Positions 37,775-46,833 of a DNA stretch of 64,000 nucleotides are shown one piece after another. Below the pieces are notes generated by a model that ran no database searches, was not told the origin of the DNA, and was given only the letters and a program-made list of their open reading frames with translations. The position numbers were made by a program, and so were the translations under genes. Position 1 is the first letter of the stretch; each line of letters begins with the position of its first letter. Source of the stretch: Fundidesulfovibrio magnetotacticus (GTDB lineage Bacteria > Desulfobacterota > Desulfovibrionia > Desulfovibrionales > Desulfovibrionaceae). The DNA lies in assembly GCF_013019105.1 (NCBI RefSeq), contig NZ_BLTE01000016.1:50090-114089 (forward strand). Reading direction: 5' to 3'.

Positions 37775-38322
37775 AAAACAGGCTCGCCCAACTGCTGCTG
37801 GAAAAGTCCTACCGCGAGGGCGATTTCACCCTCTCATCGGGCCGCAAGAGCGACTACTACTTCGACTGCAAGCCCACGGCGCTCTCGCCCGAGGGCTCCT
37901 ACCTCATCGGACGACTCTTCCTGGACATGCTCGCGGGGCGTGACGTGCAGGGCGTGGGCGGCATGACCCTGGGGGCGGACCCCCTGGTGAGCTCCGTCAC
38001 CGTGGTCTCCTGGCTGGAGAAGCGGCCGCTGCCGGGCTTCATCGTGCGCAAGCAGTCCAAGGGCTACGGCACCAACCAGTTCCTGGAGGGCCTGGGCAAC
38101 TTCCGCCCCGGCGACAAGGTGGCCATGCTCGAAGACGTGGTGACCACTGGCGGCACGCTCCTCAAGGCCTGCGAGCGCGTGCGCGACGCGGGCCTGGAGA
38201 TCGTTGCCGTGCTCGCCGTGCTGGACCGCCAGGAAGGCGGCCGGGAGAATTTGGCCCAGGCTGGCTACGAACTCTCCCCCATCTTCACCCGGGCCGACCT
38301 TGTAGCGGCCAAGGCGAGGTGA
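37771..38322 (+). CDS. pyrE: Orotate phosphoribosyltransferase
   Basis: 183 residues from GTG 37771 overlapping the purB stop. FTLSSGRKSDYYFDCK at the N-terminus, IVRKQSKGYGTNQFLEG (flexible loop) and the PRPP-binding VAMLEDVVTTGGTLLKA. Converts orotate to OMP in pyrimidine synthesis. Coupled to purB, so the purine and pyrimidine steps share a transcript; pyrC lies at the window's left edge. Confidence 0.95.
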   Translation: MKNRLAQLLLEKSYREGDFTLSSGRKSDYYFDCKPTALSPEGSYLIGRLFLDMLAGRDVQGVGGMTLGADPLVSSVTVVSWLEKRPLPGFIVRKQSKGYGTNQFLEGLGNFRPGDKVAMLEDVVTTGGTLLKACERVRDAGLEIVAVLAVLDRQEGGRENLAQAGYELSPIFTRADLVAAKAR

Positions 38323-38411
38323 TGACCGTTCCGGCCGCATCGGCCGGAACCTGGAACGGCGTCCGCCGCGACGCCTTCCTGACCACCGTCGACTCAAGGA
38401 GGAGCTTGACC

Positions 38412-39734
38412 GTGGCCGCACCCCACGACGCCTCATCCGCCAAGGCCCGCCGCCGCGCGCGGACCTCTTTCCTTCTGGCCGCCCTGGCGACCCTGTCCCT
38501 GCTCCTGGCCGGACAAGCCAGGGCGGGCGAAGGCTGGGCCGTGAACCTCAAGGCCGACGCCTACGGACCCCAACGCTTCCTGGCCGTGGACAAGTCTTCC
38601 CAGACCTTCTGGATCTTCGAGCAGAAAAGCCCCCTCTCGCCCGTGAAGCAGCTGCCCTGCACCACCGGGCAGGAGCCCGGCACCAAGTGGAAGGAGGGCG
38701 ACCTCAAAACCCCCGAGGGCGTCTACTTCATCAAGCAGCGCATCAACGGCGGGCTCGATTTCAGCCTCTACGGCGACCTGGCCTTCACGCTCAACTATCC
38801 CAACCCCATCGACGTGATCAACGGCCGCAAGGGCTCGGGCATCTGGATCCACGGCCGGGGCAAGCCCATCACGCCCAACGAGAGCCGGGGCTGCGTGGCC
38901 CTGAACAACCCCGACATCAAGGAGCTGGACCCGCAGCTCACCAAGCGCGTGCTCCCCGTGGTGATCGCCAACGAGGTGCACTGGTCCAAGGACGACCCCG
39001 TCGTCTCCAAGGAGGGCCAGGAAGTGGTGGCCGCCACCCTGGAGTGGGCCAAGGCCTGGTCGCGCAAATCCGAGGCCTTCTTCGCCTTCCACGACGCCCA
39101 AAAGTTCTCGGTTTCCACGGGCGAGCCCTTCGAGAACTTCCGGGGCCACAAGCGCCAGCTCTTCGCCAAACTGCCCTGGATCCACGTGCTCATCGACGAT
39201 GTGCGCGCCGTGCAGGGGCCGGACTACTGGGTCACCTACTTCGGCCAGCTCTACCGCTCGCCCACCCTCTCCAGCGAGGGCATCAAGCGCCTCTACTGGC
39301 AGCGCAACGCCGAGGGCCGCATGGTCATCGTGGGCATGGACTACGACGAAACCACCCTGGGTCTGGAGACCAAATACGTGGAGCGCGTGCGCCCCGAGGT
39401 GCTCAAGGTGGTGGAGGCCTGGCGGCAGGCGTGGGAAAAGGGCAAGGTTGCCGACTACGTGCAGTTCTACGCCGACAACGCCACCCAGGGCGACCGCAAG
39501 GGCAGGGCCGCCATCCGCGATCACAAGCAGCAGCTCTGGACCGGGGCCAAGGCCCCCAAGAAGGTGGCCGCGCGCGACATGAAGTTCTCCCTGGCCCAGG
39601 ACGGCGTTCTCGTGGAATTCGTCCAGGAATACGCCAGCAGGGACGGCGTGGCCGACAAGGGCCGCAAGAAGCTCGTGCTGGGGCCCTCCGGAGACGGCTG
39701 GCTCATCATGGACGAAGACTGGAGCAAGCTCTAA
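38412..39734 (+). CDS. L,D-transpeptidase/carboxypeptidase, Csd6/Pgp2-like (YkuD + NTF2-like)
   Basis: 440 residues from GTG 38412, nine bases after AAGGAGG. N-terminal signal/anchor (ARTSFLLAALATLSLLLAGQARA). YkuD domain (about 55-185) with catalytic HGRGKPITPNESRGCVAL, His147 and Cys161. A linker, then a C-terminal NTF2/SnoaL-like domain (about 325-440, VVEAWRQAWEKGKVADYVQFYADNA). This two-domain layout is that of Helicobacter pylori Csd6 and Campylobacter Pgp2, periplasmic enzymes that trim peptidoglycan tetrapeptides and set helical shape. The Csd4-like gene is two genes downstream, supporting this reading; transpeptidase versus carboxypeptidase activity cannot be told. Confidence 0.85.
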   Translation: MAAPHDASSAKARRRARTSFLLAALATLSLLLAGQARAGEGWAVNLKADAYGPQRFLAVDKSSQTFWIFEQKSPLSPVKQLPCTTGQEPGTKWKEGDLKTPEGVYFIKQRINGGLDFSLYGDLAFTLNYPNPIDVINGRKGSGIWIHGRGKPITPNESRGCVALNNPDIKELDPQLTKRVLPVVIANEVHWSKDDPVVSKEGQEVVAATLEWAKAWSRKSEAFFAFHDAQKFSVSTGEPFENFRGHKRQLFAKLPWIHVLIDDVRAVQGPDYWVTYFGQLYRSPTLSSEGIKRLYWQRNAEGRMVIVGMDYDETTLGLETKYVERVRPEVLKVVEAWRQAWEKGKVADYVQFYADNATQGDRKGRAAIRDHKQQLWTGAKAPKKVAARDMKFSLAQDGVLVEFVQEYASRDGVADKGRKKLVLGPSGDGWLIMDEDWSKL

Positions 39735-39735
39735 A

Positions 39736-40551
39736 GTGTCCGACAAGGGGAAGCTCAACCTCATCTGGTTCCGCGACCAGGAGAGCGCCCGCAGGCTGCG
39801 TCTGCGCCCGGGCTGGATTCGCGCGGCCACCTACCTGCTGGTGCTGATGCTCATCACCGCCGCGGGGGGCGTCTTCGCCTCCTACCAGTTCTGGCGGCGC
39901 GCCCAGGACGGCCAGACCGAACGCCGCGACCTGGAGAAACGCCTCTCCGAGACGCTCATCCGCCTGGAGCGCCTGCAGAACATCGAAAAGCTCATCCAGA
40001 CCTCCGACGCCCAGGAACTGGCCCAGCTCCTGGCCGGCATGGGCGTTGACCCCTCCGTCAAGGCCCAGCCCCAGCCCGCGCCCCAGGCCAAGTCCGGCAA
40101 GGACGCCAAAGACGCCAAGGATTCCAAGGCCCAGCCCCCCGCCCAGAACGCCGCACCGCCCCAGGCTCCCCCGGCCGAACGCCCCGGAGGGTTCGACCTG
40201 GCCGCCGTGGTGGGCAAGGTGGACCTGAACCAGGTGGGCGTGGAGAACTTCCGCGTGCGCCTGGACGCCAAGAGCATCCAGTACTCCTTCGACCTGGCCA
40301 ACCTGATGCCCCAGTCCCTGGCAGGAAGCGGCCAGCTCTTCGCCGTGTCCCGCGAAGGGACCCTGACCCCCGTGCAGACCGGCAAGGACGACCTCGCCTT
40401 CTCCATCCAGCGCTTCAAGCAGGTGTCGGCCCAGGCCCCCCTGCCCCAGGGCGTGGAGCCTTCGGCCCTCTACGGCTTCAGGCTCGTTCTCGGCAACGCC
40501 TCGGGCAAGACCATCTTCAGCGAGACGTTCCCCCTTGCCCAGGCCCAGTAA
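39736..40551 (+). CDS. Membrane-anchored coiled-coil protein, unknown; between Csd6-like and Csd4-like genes
   Basis: 271 residues from GTG 39736, 1 bp after the previous stop. Cytoplasmic basic start (FRDQESARRLRLRPGW), one membrane helix (AATYLLVLMLITAAGGVFASY, about 30-50), a coiled-coil stretch (TERRDLEKRLSETLIRLERLQNIEKL), a Lys/Ala/Pro/Gln linker (about 107-150) and a C-terminal periplasmic beta-type domain (VENFRVRLDAKSIQYSFDL...). No family recognised. Overlaps the next gene by 17 bp. By position it may hold or localise the two peptidoglycan enzymes, much as Csd5/Csd7 do in Helicobacter; that is inference. Confidence 0.75.
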   Translation: MSDKGKLNLIWFRDQESARRLRLRPGWIRAATYLLVLMLITAAGGVFASYQFWRRAQDGQTERRDLEKRLSETLIRLERLQNIEKLIQTSDAQELAQLLAGMGVDPSVKAQPQPAPQAKSGKDAKDAKDSKAQPPAQNAAPPQAPPAERPGGFDLAAVVGKVDLNQVGVENFRVRLDAKSIQYSFDLANLMPQSLAGSGQLFAVSREGTLTPVQTGKDDLAFSIQRFKQVSAQAPLPQGVEPSALYGFRLVLGNASGKTIFSETFPLAQAQ

Positions 40552-42286
40552 GCTCCTGCCGGGGCTCCTGCTGCTGGCGCTCGCCGTGTTCGCCCCTTGT
40601 TCGGGGGCGCTGGCGGAGTCCGTCACGTTCTTCCCGGGCACCCAGTACGCCCTGGAGGTGCACTTCCTGCGCGGAGAGAAGCCCGGACCCACCGTGATGG
40701 TCCAGGGCGGCATCCAGGGCGACGAGGCGGCAGGGTTCCTCACGGCCCAGCTGCTCAGCCGCGCCAAGGTGGCCAAGGGCACCGTGATCGTGGTGCCCCG
40801 GGCCAATCCGCCCTCCATCCACGAGCGCAAGCGCGCCATCAACGTGGACCTGAACCGCCGCTTCGACCAGGATTACAACGAATTCTACGAAGACCGCCTG
40901 GCCCGCGTGATCCGCTTCCTGGTCTCCCAGAGCCAGGCCCTCATCCACCTGCACGAGGGCTCCGGCTTCTACGACACCGTGCGACGCTCCGACCTGCGCG
41001 GGCCCCAGCGCTACGGCCAGTCCGTGATCGTGGACTCCGCCGACCCCAGGCGCGCCCCCCAGCTGGAGCGGGCCGTGCGCCAGGTGCTGGCCAAGGTCAA
41101 CGAGGGCGTCACGCCCAAGGACTGGGCCTTCCAGCTCTTCAACATGGACACCTTCAACGACCGCTCCCGCTACCTGGAGCAGCGCAAGTCGCTCACCTAC
41201 TACGCCCTCTCCCGCGTGGGCATCCCGGCCCTTGCCGTGGAGGTGAGCAAGAACATCCCCGACCTCTCCTGGAAGGTGACCCAGCAGCTCAAGGTCACCG
41301 CGCTTTTCCTGCGTCAGTTCGGCATCGAGCTGGAGCCGCCGCGCCTGGGCCCCGAAGACCTCAAGGCCTACCCCTCCCGGGAGCTGCGCGTGCTCGTGAA
41401 CGGCAGCCCCCTCACGGCCCAGACGCGCACCATCCGCCTGGACCCGGGCAAGCCCCTGGACGTGCGCTTCGAGAACCTGCCCGAAGGCGCGGCCATGAGC
41501 CCCGTGACGGCCGTCTTCGCCTCCGACCGGCCGGGCTTCAACCTGGCCAAGGGGCCGCGCCTGCCCCTGGCCCCCTTCCAGGGCATCGACGTGCGCGCCG
41601 ACGGCGTGGTGCTGGCCCGGGCCGCCCTGGAGTGGAAGGGCGCGTGGCCCGCAGCGGAGGCCGCGGGCAAGCCCCGCTTCGTCTGCTGGCTGGGGGGCGA
41701 GCTGAGGGTGGTGCCCGCCGACGGCGAACTGGATGCCGTGCAGGGCGACCAGCTGGTGCTGGAGGGCGTGTGGGGCAGCCGCAGGGACGAGGTGCTCAAC
41801 CTCAAGGGCTATGTGAGCCGCGTGGGCAAGAACGACGGCCAGGATGCGGGGCAGGAGATCATCCTGGACCCCAACAGCTTCATCCCCAAGTTCGTGAAGC
41901 ACCTGGAGAACGGCGACCTGCTCTATGAAGTGGTGCGCGAGACGCCCAAGGAGCCCCAGGCGCATTTCTTCCTGCGGGTGAAGCCCCGGGTGGTCACGGA
42001 GCTCACGGTGCGCGACCAGCAGGGCAGGGCCATCACCCTGGAATGGCGGCCCGGCAAGGCCCTGGCGCTGCCGCCCGGACGCTACGTGCTGGAGGAGTTG
42101 CGCGGCAACGGACCGGCGGGCATGGTGCAGTTCTTCGCGGGCAGGCGGCCCGTGGGCGTGGGCCAGGCTTTCATCGTGGCCCCCTCCGACGAGATCGTGC
42201 TGCGCCAGGCCACCACCTTCGCCGAGATCGGCAAGATGCCCGTGAACTCCGTGGTCTCGGAAGCGGGACGGGCGCTGGGCTACTAG
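40535..42286 (+). CDS. M14/M99-type zinc carboxypeptidase, Csd4/Pgp1-like
   Basis: 583 residues with a signal peptide (LLPGLLLLALAVFAPCSGALA). The metal site reads GGIQGDEAAG (Gln61-x-x-Glu64) and LIHLHEGSGF (His138/His140), the Q-x-x-E...H arrangement known for Helicobacter Csd4, a DL-carboxypeptidase that removes the terminal residue of peptidoglycan tripeptides; NVDLNRRFD is the substrate-binding Arg region. The C-terminal half (about 270-583) holds beta-rich domains as in M99 peptidases. Follows the coiled-coil protein with an overlap. Predicted periplasmic. Cell-shape role is by analogy. Confidence 0.85.
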   Translation: MPRPSKLLPGLLLLALAVFAPCSGALAESVTFFPGTQYALEVHFLRGEKPGPTVMVQGGIQGDEAAGFLTAQLLSRAKVAKGTVIVVPRANPPSIHERKRAINVDLNRRFDQDYNEFYEDRLARVIRFLVSQSQALIHLHEGSGFYDTVRRSDLRGPQRYGQSVIVDSADPRRAPQLERAVRQVLAKVNEGVTPKDWAFQLFNMDTFNDRSRYLEQRKSLTYYALSRVGIPALAVEVSKNIPDLSWKVTQQLKVTALFLRQFGIELEPPRLGPEDLKAYPSRELRVLVNGSPLTAQTRTIRLDPGKPLDVRFENLPEGAAMSPVTAVFASDRPGFNLAKGPRLPLAPFQGIDVRADGVVLARAALEWKGAWPAAEAAGKPRFVCWLGGELRVVPADGELDAVQGDQLVLEGVWGSRRDEVLNLKGYVSRVGKNDGQDAGQEIILDPNSFIPKFVKHLENGDLLYEVVRETPKEPQAHFFLRVKPRVVTELTVRDQQGRAITLEWRPGKALALPPGRYVLEELRGNGPAGMVQFFAGRRPVGVGQAFIVAPSDEIVLRQATTFAEIGKMPVNSVVSEAGRALGY

Positions 42287-42293
42287 TGTCGCG

Positions 42294-42325
42294 ATTTTGA
42301 AAAACATGAAGGTGTTTTTCAAAAT
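42294..42325. repeat. AT-rich perfect hairpin
   Basis: ATTTTGAAAAACA-TGAAGG-TGTTTTTCAAAAT: 13-bp perfect arms around a 6-nt loop, 7 bp after the Csd4-like stop and followed by GAAAATTC. It may end the cell-shape operon, but the stem is AT-rich and stands out from the GC-rich surroundings, so an operator or a foreign remnant is possible. Nothing else is seen in 42326-42492. Confidence 0.7.
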
Positions 42326-42492
42326 GAAAATTCATGGTTTTAGCGAGTTGTCCTGACATTCCGTAGGGACGTAATTTGAGGCCGCAACAATCGCGGCCGG
42401 TCCGAGACCCGGGCCGCCTGCCGGCCTGCACAGCGAGGCGCCTGGGCTTGGCTTGCTTGCCTCCCCGCGCCGGTACCCGCGAATTCTTTCCG

Positions 42493-43917
42493 TCACACCA
42501 GGTTGAAGTCCTCGATGAGGATGTCCAGGGGGGATACGCCCTCGTCGAGCAGCCGGGCGGCGAGGGCCTCCATCATGGGGGTCGGGCCGCACAAAAAGAA
42601 GAGCCTGCCGGGGAAGCGGTCTCCCAGGACGTCCCGCATGTGGGGAATACCGAAGCGCCCGTGGGTCTGGCTCTCGTGGAGCACGTAGTCGAATCCCGCC
42701 TGGCGGGCCTGCTCCAGCCCGCCCAGAGGGCTTTGCTCCGCCTGGGCGCGAATGTCGTCGTCGAAGCTCGCCTCCTCCCTGGTCCGGCAGACGTAGAACA
42801 GGGCGATCCGGGGGGCCGTCCAGTCGCTGGAGAGCTCCGGATGCCTGGCCTTGAGCTGGCTGTCCATGCCGTCGGGGCGCAGGCGCTCCTCGGAGTGCAG
42901 GGCCACGTGCCACATGCCGATGAACGGGGTGATGCCGATGCCGCCCCCGATGAACACGCAATCCCTGCCCCGGTTGAAGAACGGCTCGCTGAACCGCCCG
43001 TACGGCCCGTAGACGTCGGTCCTGTCGCCGGGGGCGAGGTGGGCGAGCGATCTCGTGTGGTCGCCCACCTCCTTGATGCCCAGCTTGAAGCGGCCGTCGG
43101 GCGAGTAGCCGGACGCGATGGAGTAGGGATGGGGCTCGGGGGGGATGGGCGGGGTGCGGATCACCAGGTAGACAAACTGGCTGGCCTTGAAGTCAAGGGG
43201 TCTGCCCAGGGGCCGCAGCGTGATCTCCCGCGCGCCCCCCACGGTCTCGATGGACTCCACCGCGTAAGCGTGGCGGGGGCCGAAGCGCTCGTAGAGCAGG
43301 CGGATGTACACCCAGGAGGCGGCGCCCGCCAGGAGCATGCCCCAGAACGCGACGCGCAGGGGGGCGTAGCGGGCCACGTCCGCGTCCACCAGGTGCACGT
43401 GGACCATCACCAGCAGGAAGACGGGCCCGAGCCATCCGTGCAGGCGCTTCCACGCCTCGTAGCGCATGATGAGCCGCAGGGAGAGGGCCACCAGGGCGCA
43501 CAGCGCGATCAGGGCCGCGAGGCCCAGGTCCTTGCCGAGGGCGTAGCGGTCCTGGAGGGTCGCGGCGGGGGCGAAGTAGCCCAGGTACGCGGACACGTCC
43601 GGCAGCCTGTGGGCGGCGAGGAAGAGGGGGTGCGGGGCCAGGACCAGGCAAAGCAGCTTACCCAGCCGTTTGTGCACCTGGTAGACCTTGTCCAGGCCGC
43701 CGAAAAGGTCCTCCAGGGCCCGGAAGCGCGCCGAGAGCACCAGGCACCAGCACATGAGCGTGGTGGCGCTCAGGGAGGAGGCCTTGGCCACGTACTTGAA
43801 GCCGTCGTCGAACCAGTCCTGGTGGAACCATTTGCAGGCGATCCACAGGCCCAGGACCGCGCCGACGGAGACCCACACGGGCCAGAACCTCAGGTGAAAC
43901 CGCGACGTCGTCAGCAT
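42493..43917 (-). CDS. Ferric-reductase-like flavocytochrome (NOX/FRE type)
   Basis: 474 residues from ATG 43917 (GGCGGAGGATTCC before it). Six hydrophobic segments in the first 220 residues with paired His suitable for heme (VHKRLGKLLCLVLAPHPLFLAAH; RLHGWLGPVFLLVMVHVHLVD). Then an FAD domain with HPYSIAS, a GPYGRF loop, and an NAD(P)-binding domain with FIGGGIGITPFIGM and LFFLCGPTPMMEAL. Transfers electrons from cytosolic NAD(P)H across the membrane to an acceptor such as Fe(III) or oxygen. Downstream of the cation ATPase in the same direction, 158 bp apart. Family sure, acceptor unknown. Confidence 0.88.
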   Translation of the reverse strand: MLTTSRFHLRFWPVWVSVGAVLGLWIACKWFHQDWFDDGFKYVAKASSLSATTLMCWCLVLSARFRALEDLFGGLDKVYQVHKRLGKLLCLVLAPHPLFLAAHRLPDVSAYLGYFAPAATLQDRYALGKDLGLAALIALCALVALSLRLIMRYEAWKRLHGWLGPVFLLVMVHVHLVDADVARYAPLRVAFWGMLLAGAASWVYIRLLYERFGPRHAYAVESIETVGGAREITLRPLGRPLDFKASQFVYLVIRTPPIPPEPHPYSIASGYSPDGRFKLGIKEVGDHTRSLAHLAPGDRTDVYGPYGRFSEPFFNRGRDCVFIGGGIGITPFIGMWHVALHSEERLRPDGMDSQLKARHPELSSDWTAPRIALFYVCRTREEASFDDDIRAQAEQSPLGGLEQARQAGFDYVLHESQTHGRFGIPHMRDVLGDRFPGRLFFLCGPTPMMEALAARLLDEGVSPLDILIEDFNLV

Positions 43918-44075
43918 GGAATCCTCCGCCATCCGCCGGGCGTGGCGCGGCGTCGCCCCGTGGCGGCTTTGACCGCGCCGTGTCCCGGCAGCCGAACCCC
44001 GCGTCCGGTCGGCGCGGGAAGCCGGAACCCGCAAGCCTTGTCGAAACTCCAGTCCCCGTTCCCGCCGCCGCGACG

Positions 44076-46763
44076 CTAGCCGCGCCGGAGCCGCTTCTCG
44101 AACTCCACCGCGAAATAGCCCGCCACCCCCGCGAACGCGGCCTTGATCCAGCTCAGGCCGCCCACGGGGGCCGAGTGGAACATGGCGTTCATGAACGGGA
44201 GATACGTGAACAGCACCTGCAGGACCATCATCAGCACGAAGCCGCCCAGCAGCCACCTGTTGGTCCAGAAGCCGAGCTCGAAGGCCGAGCGGGTGAAGGA
44301 GCGGCTGTTGAAGAGGTAGAACGCCTCCACCAGCACGAACACGTTCACGGCCACCGTCCTTGCCTGGGCCTCGCTGCCGGAGGAGGCCAGCTCCCACTGG
44401 AAGAAGCCGAAGGAGGCAAGCAGCAGGATCGCGCCCACGAGCACAATGCGCGCCACGAGCTGCCTGTCGAGAATGGGGTGGTCGGTGCGGCGGGGCGAGC
44501 GCTCCATCAGCCCGGGTTCCTTGGGCTCGAAGGCCAGGGTGAGCCCCAGGACCACGGCGGTGGTCATGTTGATCCAGAGGATCTGCACGGGAAGGATGGG
44601 CAGCGCCGCGCCCAGCAGCACGGCCACCAGGATGACGAGCCCTTCGCCCAGGTTGGTGGGCAGGGTCCAGACGATGAACTTGAGCAGGTTGTCGTAGACG
44701 CCCCGGCCTTCCTCCACGGCGGCCTCGATGGTGGCGAAGTTGTCGTCGGTGAGGATCATGTCCGAGGCTTCCTTGGCGGCTTCCGTCCCGCCGCGCCCCA
44801 TGGCCACGCCGATGTCGGCCTGCCGGAGGGCCGGGGCGTCGTTGACGCCGTCCCCGGTCATGGCCACCACCTCGCCCCTGCGCTGCAGGGCCGAGACGAG
44901 CCGAAGCTTCTGGTCGGGGTCCACGCGCGCGAAGATGTCGGTGTTCGCGGCGGCGGCGGTCAGTTCGTCGTCGGGCATCCCGGCCATGCGCGCCCCGGTC
45001 AGCACGTCGCAGGAGGCGGGGGTCGCGCAGGACCTGCCGCCCAGGCCCAACTTGCCGCCGATGGCGGCCGCGGTCAGGGCGTGGTCGCCGGTGATCATCT
45101 TCACGCGCACGCCCGCCGCCCTGAAGGAGGAGACGGCGGCCAGGGCCTCGGGCCGGGGCGGGTCGATCATGCCTTGCAGGCCGAGGAATTCCAGGCCGGA
45201 GGAGATGTCCCGGTGGTCCACGGTCGCGCTCCCGGGGGGCAGGCGCTTGCGGGCCATGGCCAGCACGCGCAGGCCCCGGGAGGCCATCCGTTCCGCCTGC
45301 GCGTGCACGGCGGCCGCGTCGAGGGGGGCGGGAGCGCCGTCCGCGAGGAGCCGGGTCGCGGAGCGCGCCAGCACCGGCTCCACGGCCCCCTTGACGTAGG
45401 CCACCGGCTCCAGCCCCTCCCGGCCGTGCAGCGTGGCCATGTACTGGTGCTGCGACTCGAAGGCCAGGGTGTCCAGGCGCGGCAGGCGCAGGGCGGCCTC
45501 GCTGGCGTCGATCCCGGCCTTGCGGGCCGCGACCAGGAGCGCGGCCTCGGTAGGGTCGCCCACCACCGTGCGCTCGCCCCCGGCCTCGTCGATGCGCGTG
45601 TCGTTGCAGAGCGCTCCGGCCAGGAGCGTCTCGGACAGCGCCTCGCTGGAGAGGTCACCCCCCTCGATGCGTCCCTGCGGGTCGTAGCCCGAACCGCTGA
45701 CGGCGTAGGCCTCCCGCCCGGCGTAGAGCGCGGTGACGGTCATCTGGTTCTGCGTCAGGGTGCCGGTCTTGTCCGAGCAGATCACCGTGGCCCCGCCCAG
45801 GGTCTCCACGGCGGGCAGCTTGCGGATGATCGCGCCCCGTGCGGCCATGCGCGAGACGCCGATGGCCAGGATCACGGTCACGGCGGCGGGCAGCCCCTCG
45901 GGGATGGCCCCCACGGCCAGGGCCACGGCGGCCATGAACATGTCGGCGGCAGGTTCGCCACGGAGCACGCCCGCCAGGAAGGTCAGGGCGGCCAGGGCCA
46001 GGATGGCCCAGAGCAGGAAGTTGCTGAAGGCTTCGATCTTGCGCGTCAGGGGCGTGGCCAGATCGTCGGCCTGGGCCACCAGGTGCGAGATCCTGCCGAT
46101 CTCGGTGTCCAGGCCGGTGGAGACCACGATGCCCGTGGCCTGCCCGTAGGTGACCAGGGTGGAGGCGTAGGCCATGTTGCGCCGGTCTGCCAGCACCGTG
46201 GCCTCGGGCAGGGGGGACGTGTCCTTCTCCACGGGGAGGGATTCGCCCGTGAGAGCGGACTCGTCGGCCTGGAGGTTCCGGGCGGCGAGCAGGCGGAGGT
46301 CCGCCGGGACCTTGTCCCCGGAGCGCAGGAGCACGATGTCGCCCGGGGTCAGGGCTTCGGCCGGGAGGCGCTGCATGGTCCCCGAGCGGAGCACGGTGGC
46401 TTCGGTGACCATGGACTTCGCCAGCGCTTCGAGCGCCCCGGCGGCCTTGGCCTCCTGCAGGTAGCCCACCACGGCGTTGATGAGCACCACGCCGAGGATC
46501 ACCAGGGAGTCCACCGGCTCGCCCAGCGCGGCCGTGACGAAGCCGGCGCCGAGGAGGATGTAGATCAGCGGCTGGTGGAACTGCAGCAGGAAGCGCCTGA
46601 GCGGTGTCTTCCCCTTGCGGGGCGCGATGGCGTTGGGGCCGAACCGCAGGAGGCGGCGCTGGGCTTCCTGGGGCTCCAGACCTTTGTCCGGATCGGAGGC
46701 GAGGAGCTCCACCGCCTGGGGGGCTTCCAATGTATGCCAGTTCTTCTCGTTCAAGGAGTCCAT
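44076..46763 (-). CDS. P2-type cation-transporting ATPase
   Basis: 895 residues from ATG 46763 (GAGGTGACATC upstream). Cation_ATPase_N domain (WHTLEAPQAVELL), TGES actuator (DESALTGESLPVEKD), phosphorylation site CSDKTGTLTQNQM, hinge MTGDGVNDAPALRQADIG, and about ten membrane segments with the M4 motif AVGAIPEGLPAAVTV. P-E-G-L-P in M4 is that of Ca2+- or Na+/K+-type P2 pumps rather than heavy-metal P1B pumps, and no N-terminal metal-binding domain is present. The ion (probably Ca2+ or a monovalent cation) is not decided by sequence. Confidence 0.92.
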   Translation of the reverse strand: MDSLNEKNWHTLEAPQAVELLASDPDKGLEPQEAQRRLLRFGPNAIAPRKGKTPLRRFLLQFHQPLIYILLGAGFVTAALGEPVDSLVILGVVLINAVVGYLQEAKAAGALEALAKSMVTEATVLRSGTMQRLPAEALTPGDIVLLRSGDKVPADLRLLAARNLQADESALTGESLPVEKDTSPLPEATVLADRRNMAYASTLVTYGQATGIVVSTGLDTEIGRISHLVAQADDLATPLTRKIEAFSNFLLWAILALAALTFLAGVLRGEPAADMFMAAVALAVGAIPEGLPAAVTVILAIGVSRMAARGAIIRKLPAVETLGGATVICSDKTGTLTQNQMTVTALYAGREAYAVSGSGYDPQGRIEGGDLSSEALSETLLAGALCNDTRIDEAGGERTVVGDPTEAALLVAARKAGIDASEAALRLPRLDTLAFESQHQYMATLHGREGLEPVAYVKGAVEPVLARSATRLLADGAPAPLDAAAVHAQAERMASRGLRVLAMARKRLPPGSATVDHRDISSGLEFLGLQGMIDPPRPEALAAVSSFRAAGVRVKMITGDHALTAAAIGGKLGLGGRSCATPASCDVLTGARMAGMPDDELTAAAANTDIFARVDPDQKLRLVSALQRRGEVVAMTGDGVNDAPALRQADIGVAMGRGGTEAAKEASDMILTDDNFATIEAAVEEGRGVYDNLLKFIVWTLPTNLGEGLVILVAVLLGAALPILPVQILWINMTTAVVLGLTLAFEPKEPGLMERSPRRTDHPILDRQLVARIVLVGAILLLASFGFFQWELASSGSEAQARTVAVNVFVLVEAFYLFNSRSFTRSAFELGFWTNRWLLGGFVLMMVLQVLFTYLPFMNAMFHSAPVGGLSWIKAAFAGVAGYFAVEFEKRLRRG

Positions 46764-46804
46764 GATGTCACCTCGCTCCAATGGCCGGAGGCCATCTAAG
46801 CGGG

Positions 46805-46833
46805 ATAATACACCGGCGGGTGTTTTTTGTCAT
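46805..46833 (-). promoter_or_regulatory. Strong promoter with spacer palindrome, upstream of the P-type ATPase
   Basis: On the minus strand ATGACA (46828-46833), 17-nt spacer, TATTAT (46805-46810), 42 bp from the ATPase start. The spacer holds the inverted repeat ACACC-GGCG-GGTGT (46810-46823), a likely operator. On the plus strand the same bases read as a hairpin followed by six T, so it could also be a terminator for plus-strand transcription, but no plus-strand gene ends here. Confidence 0.55.
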
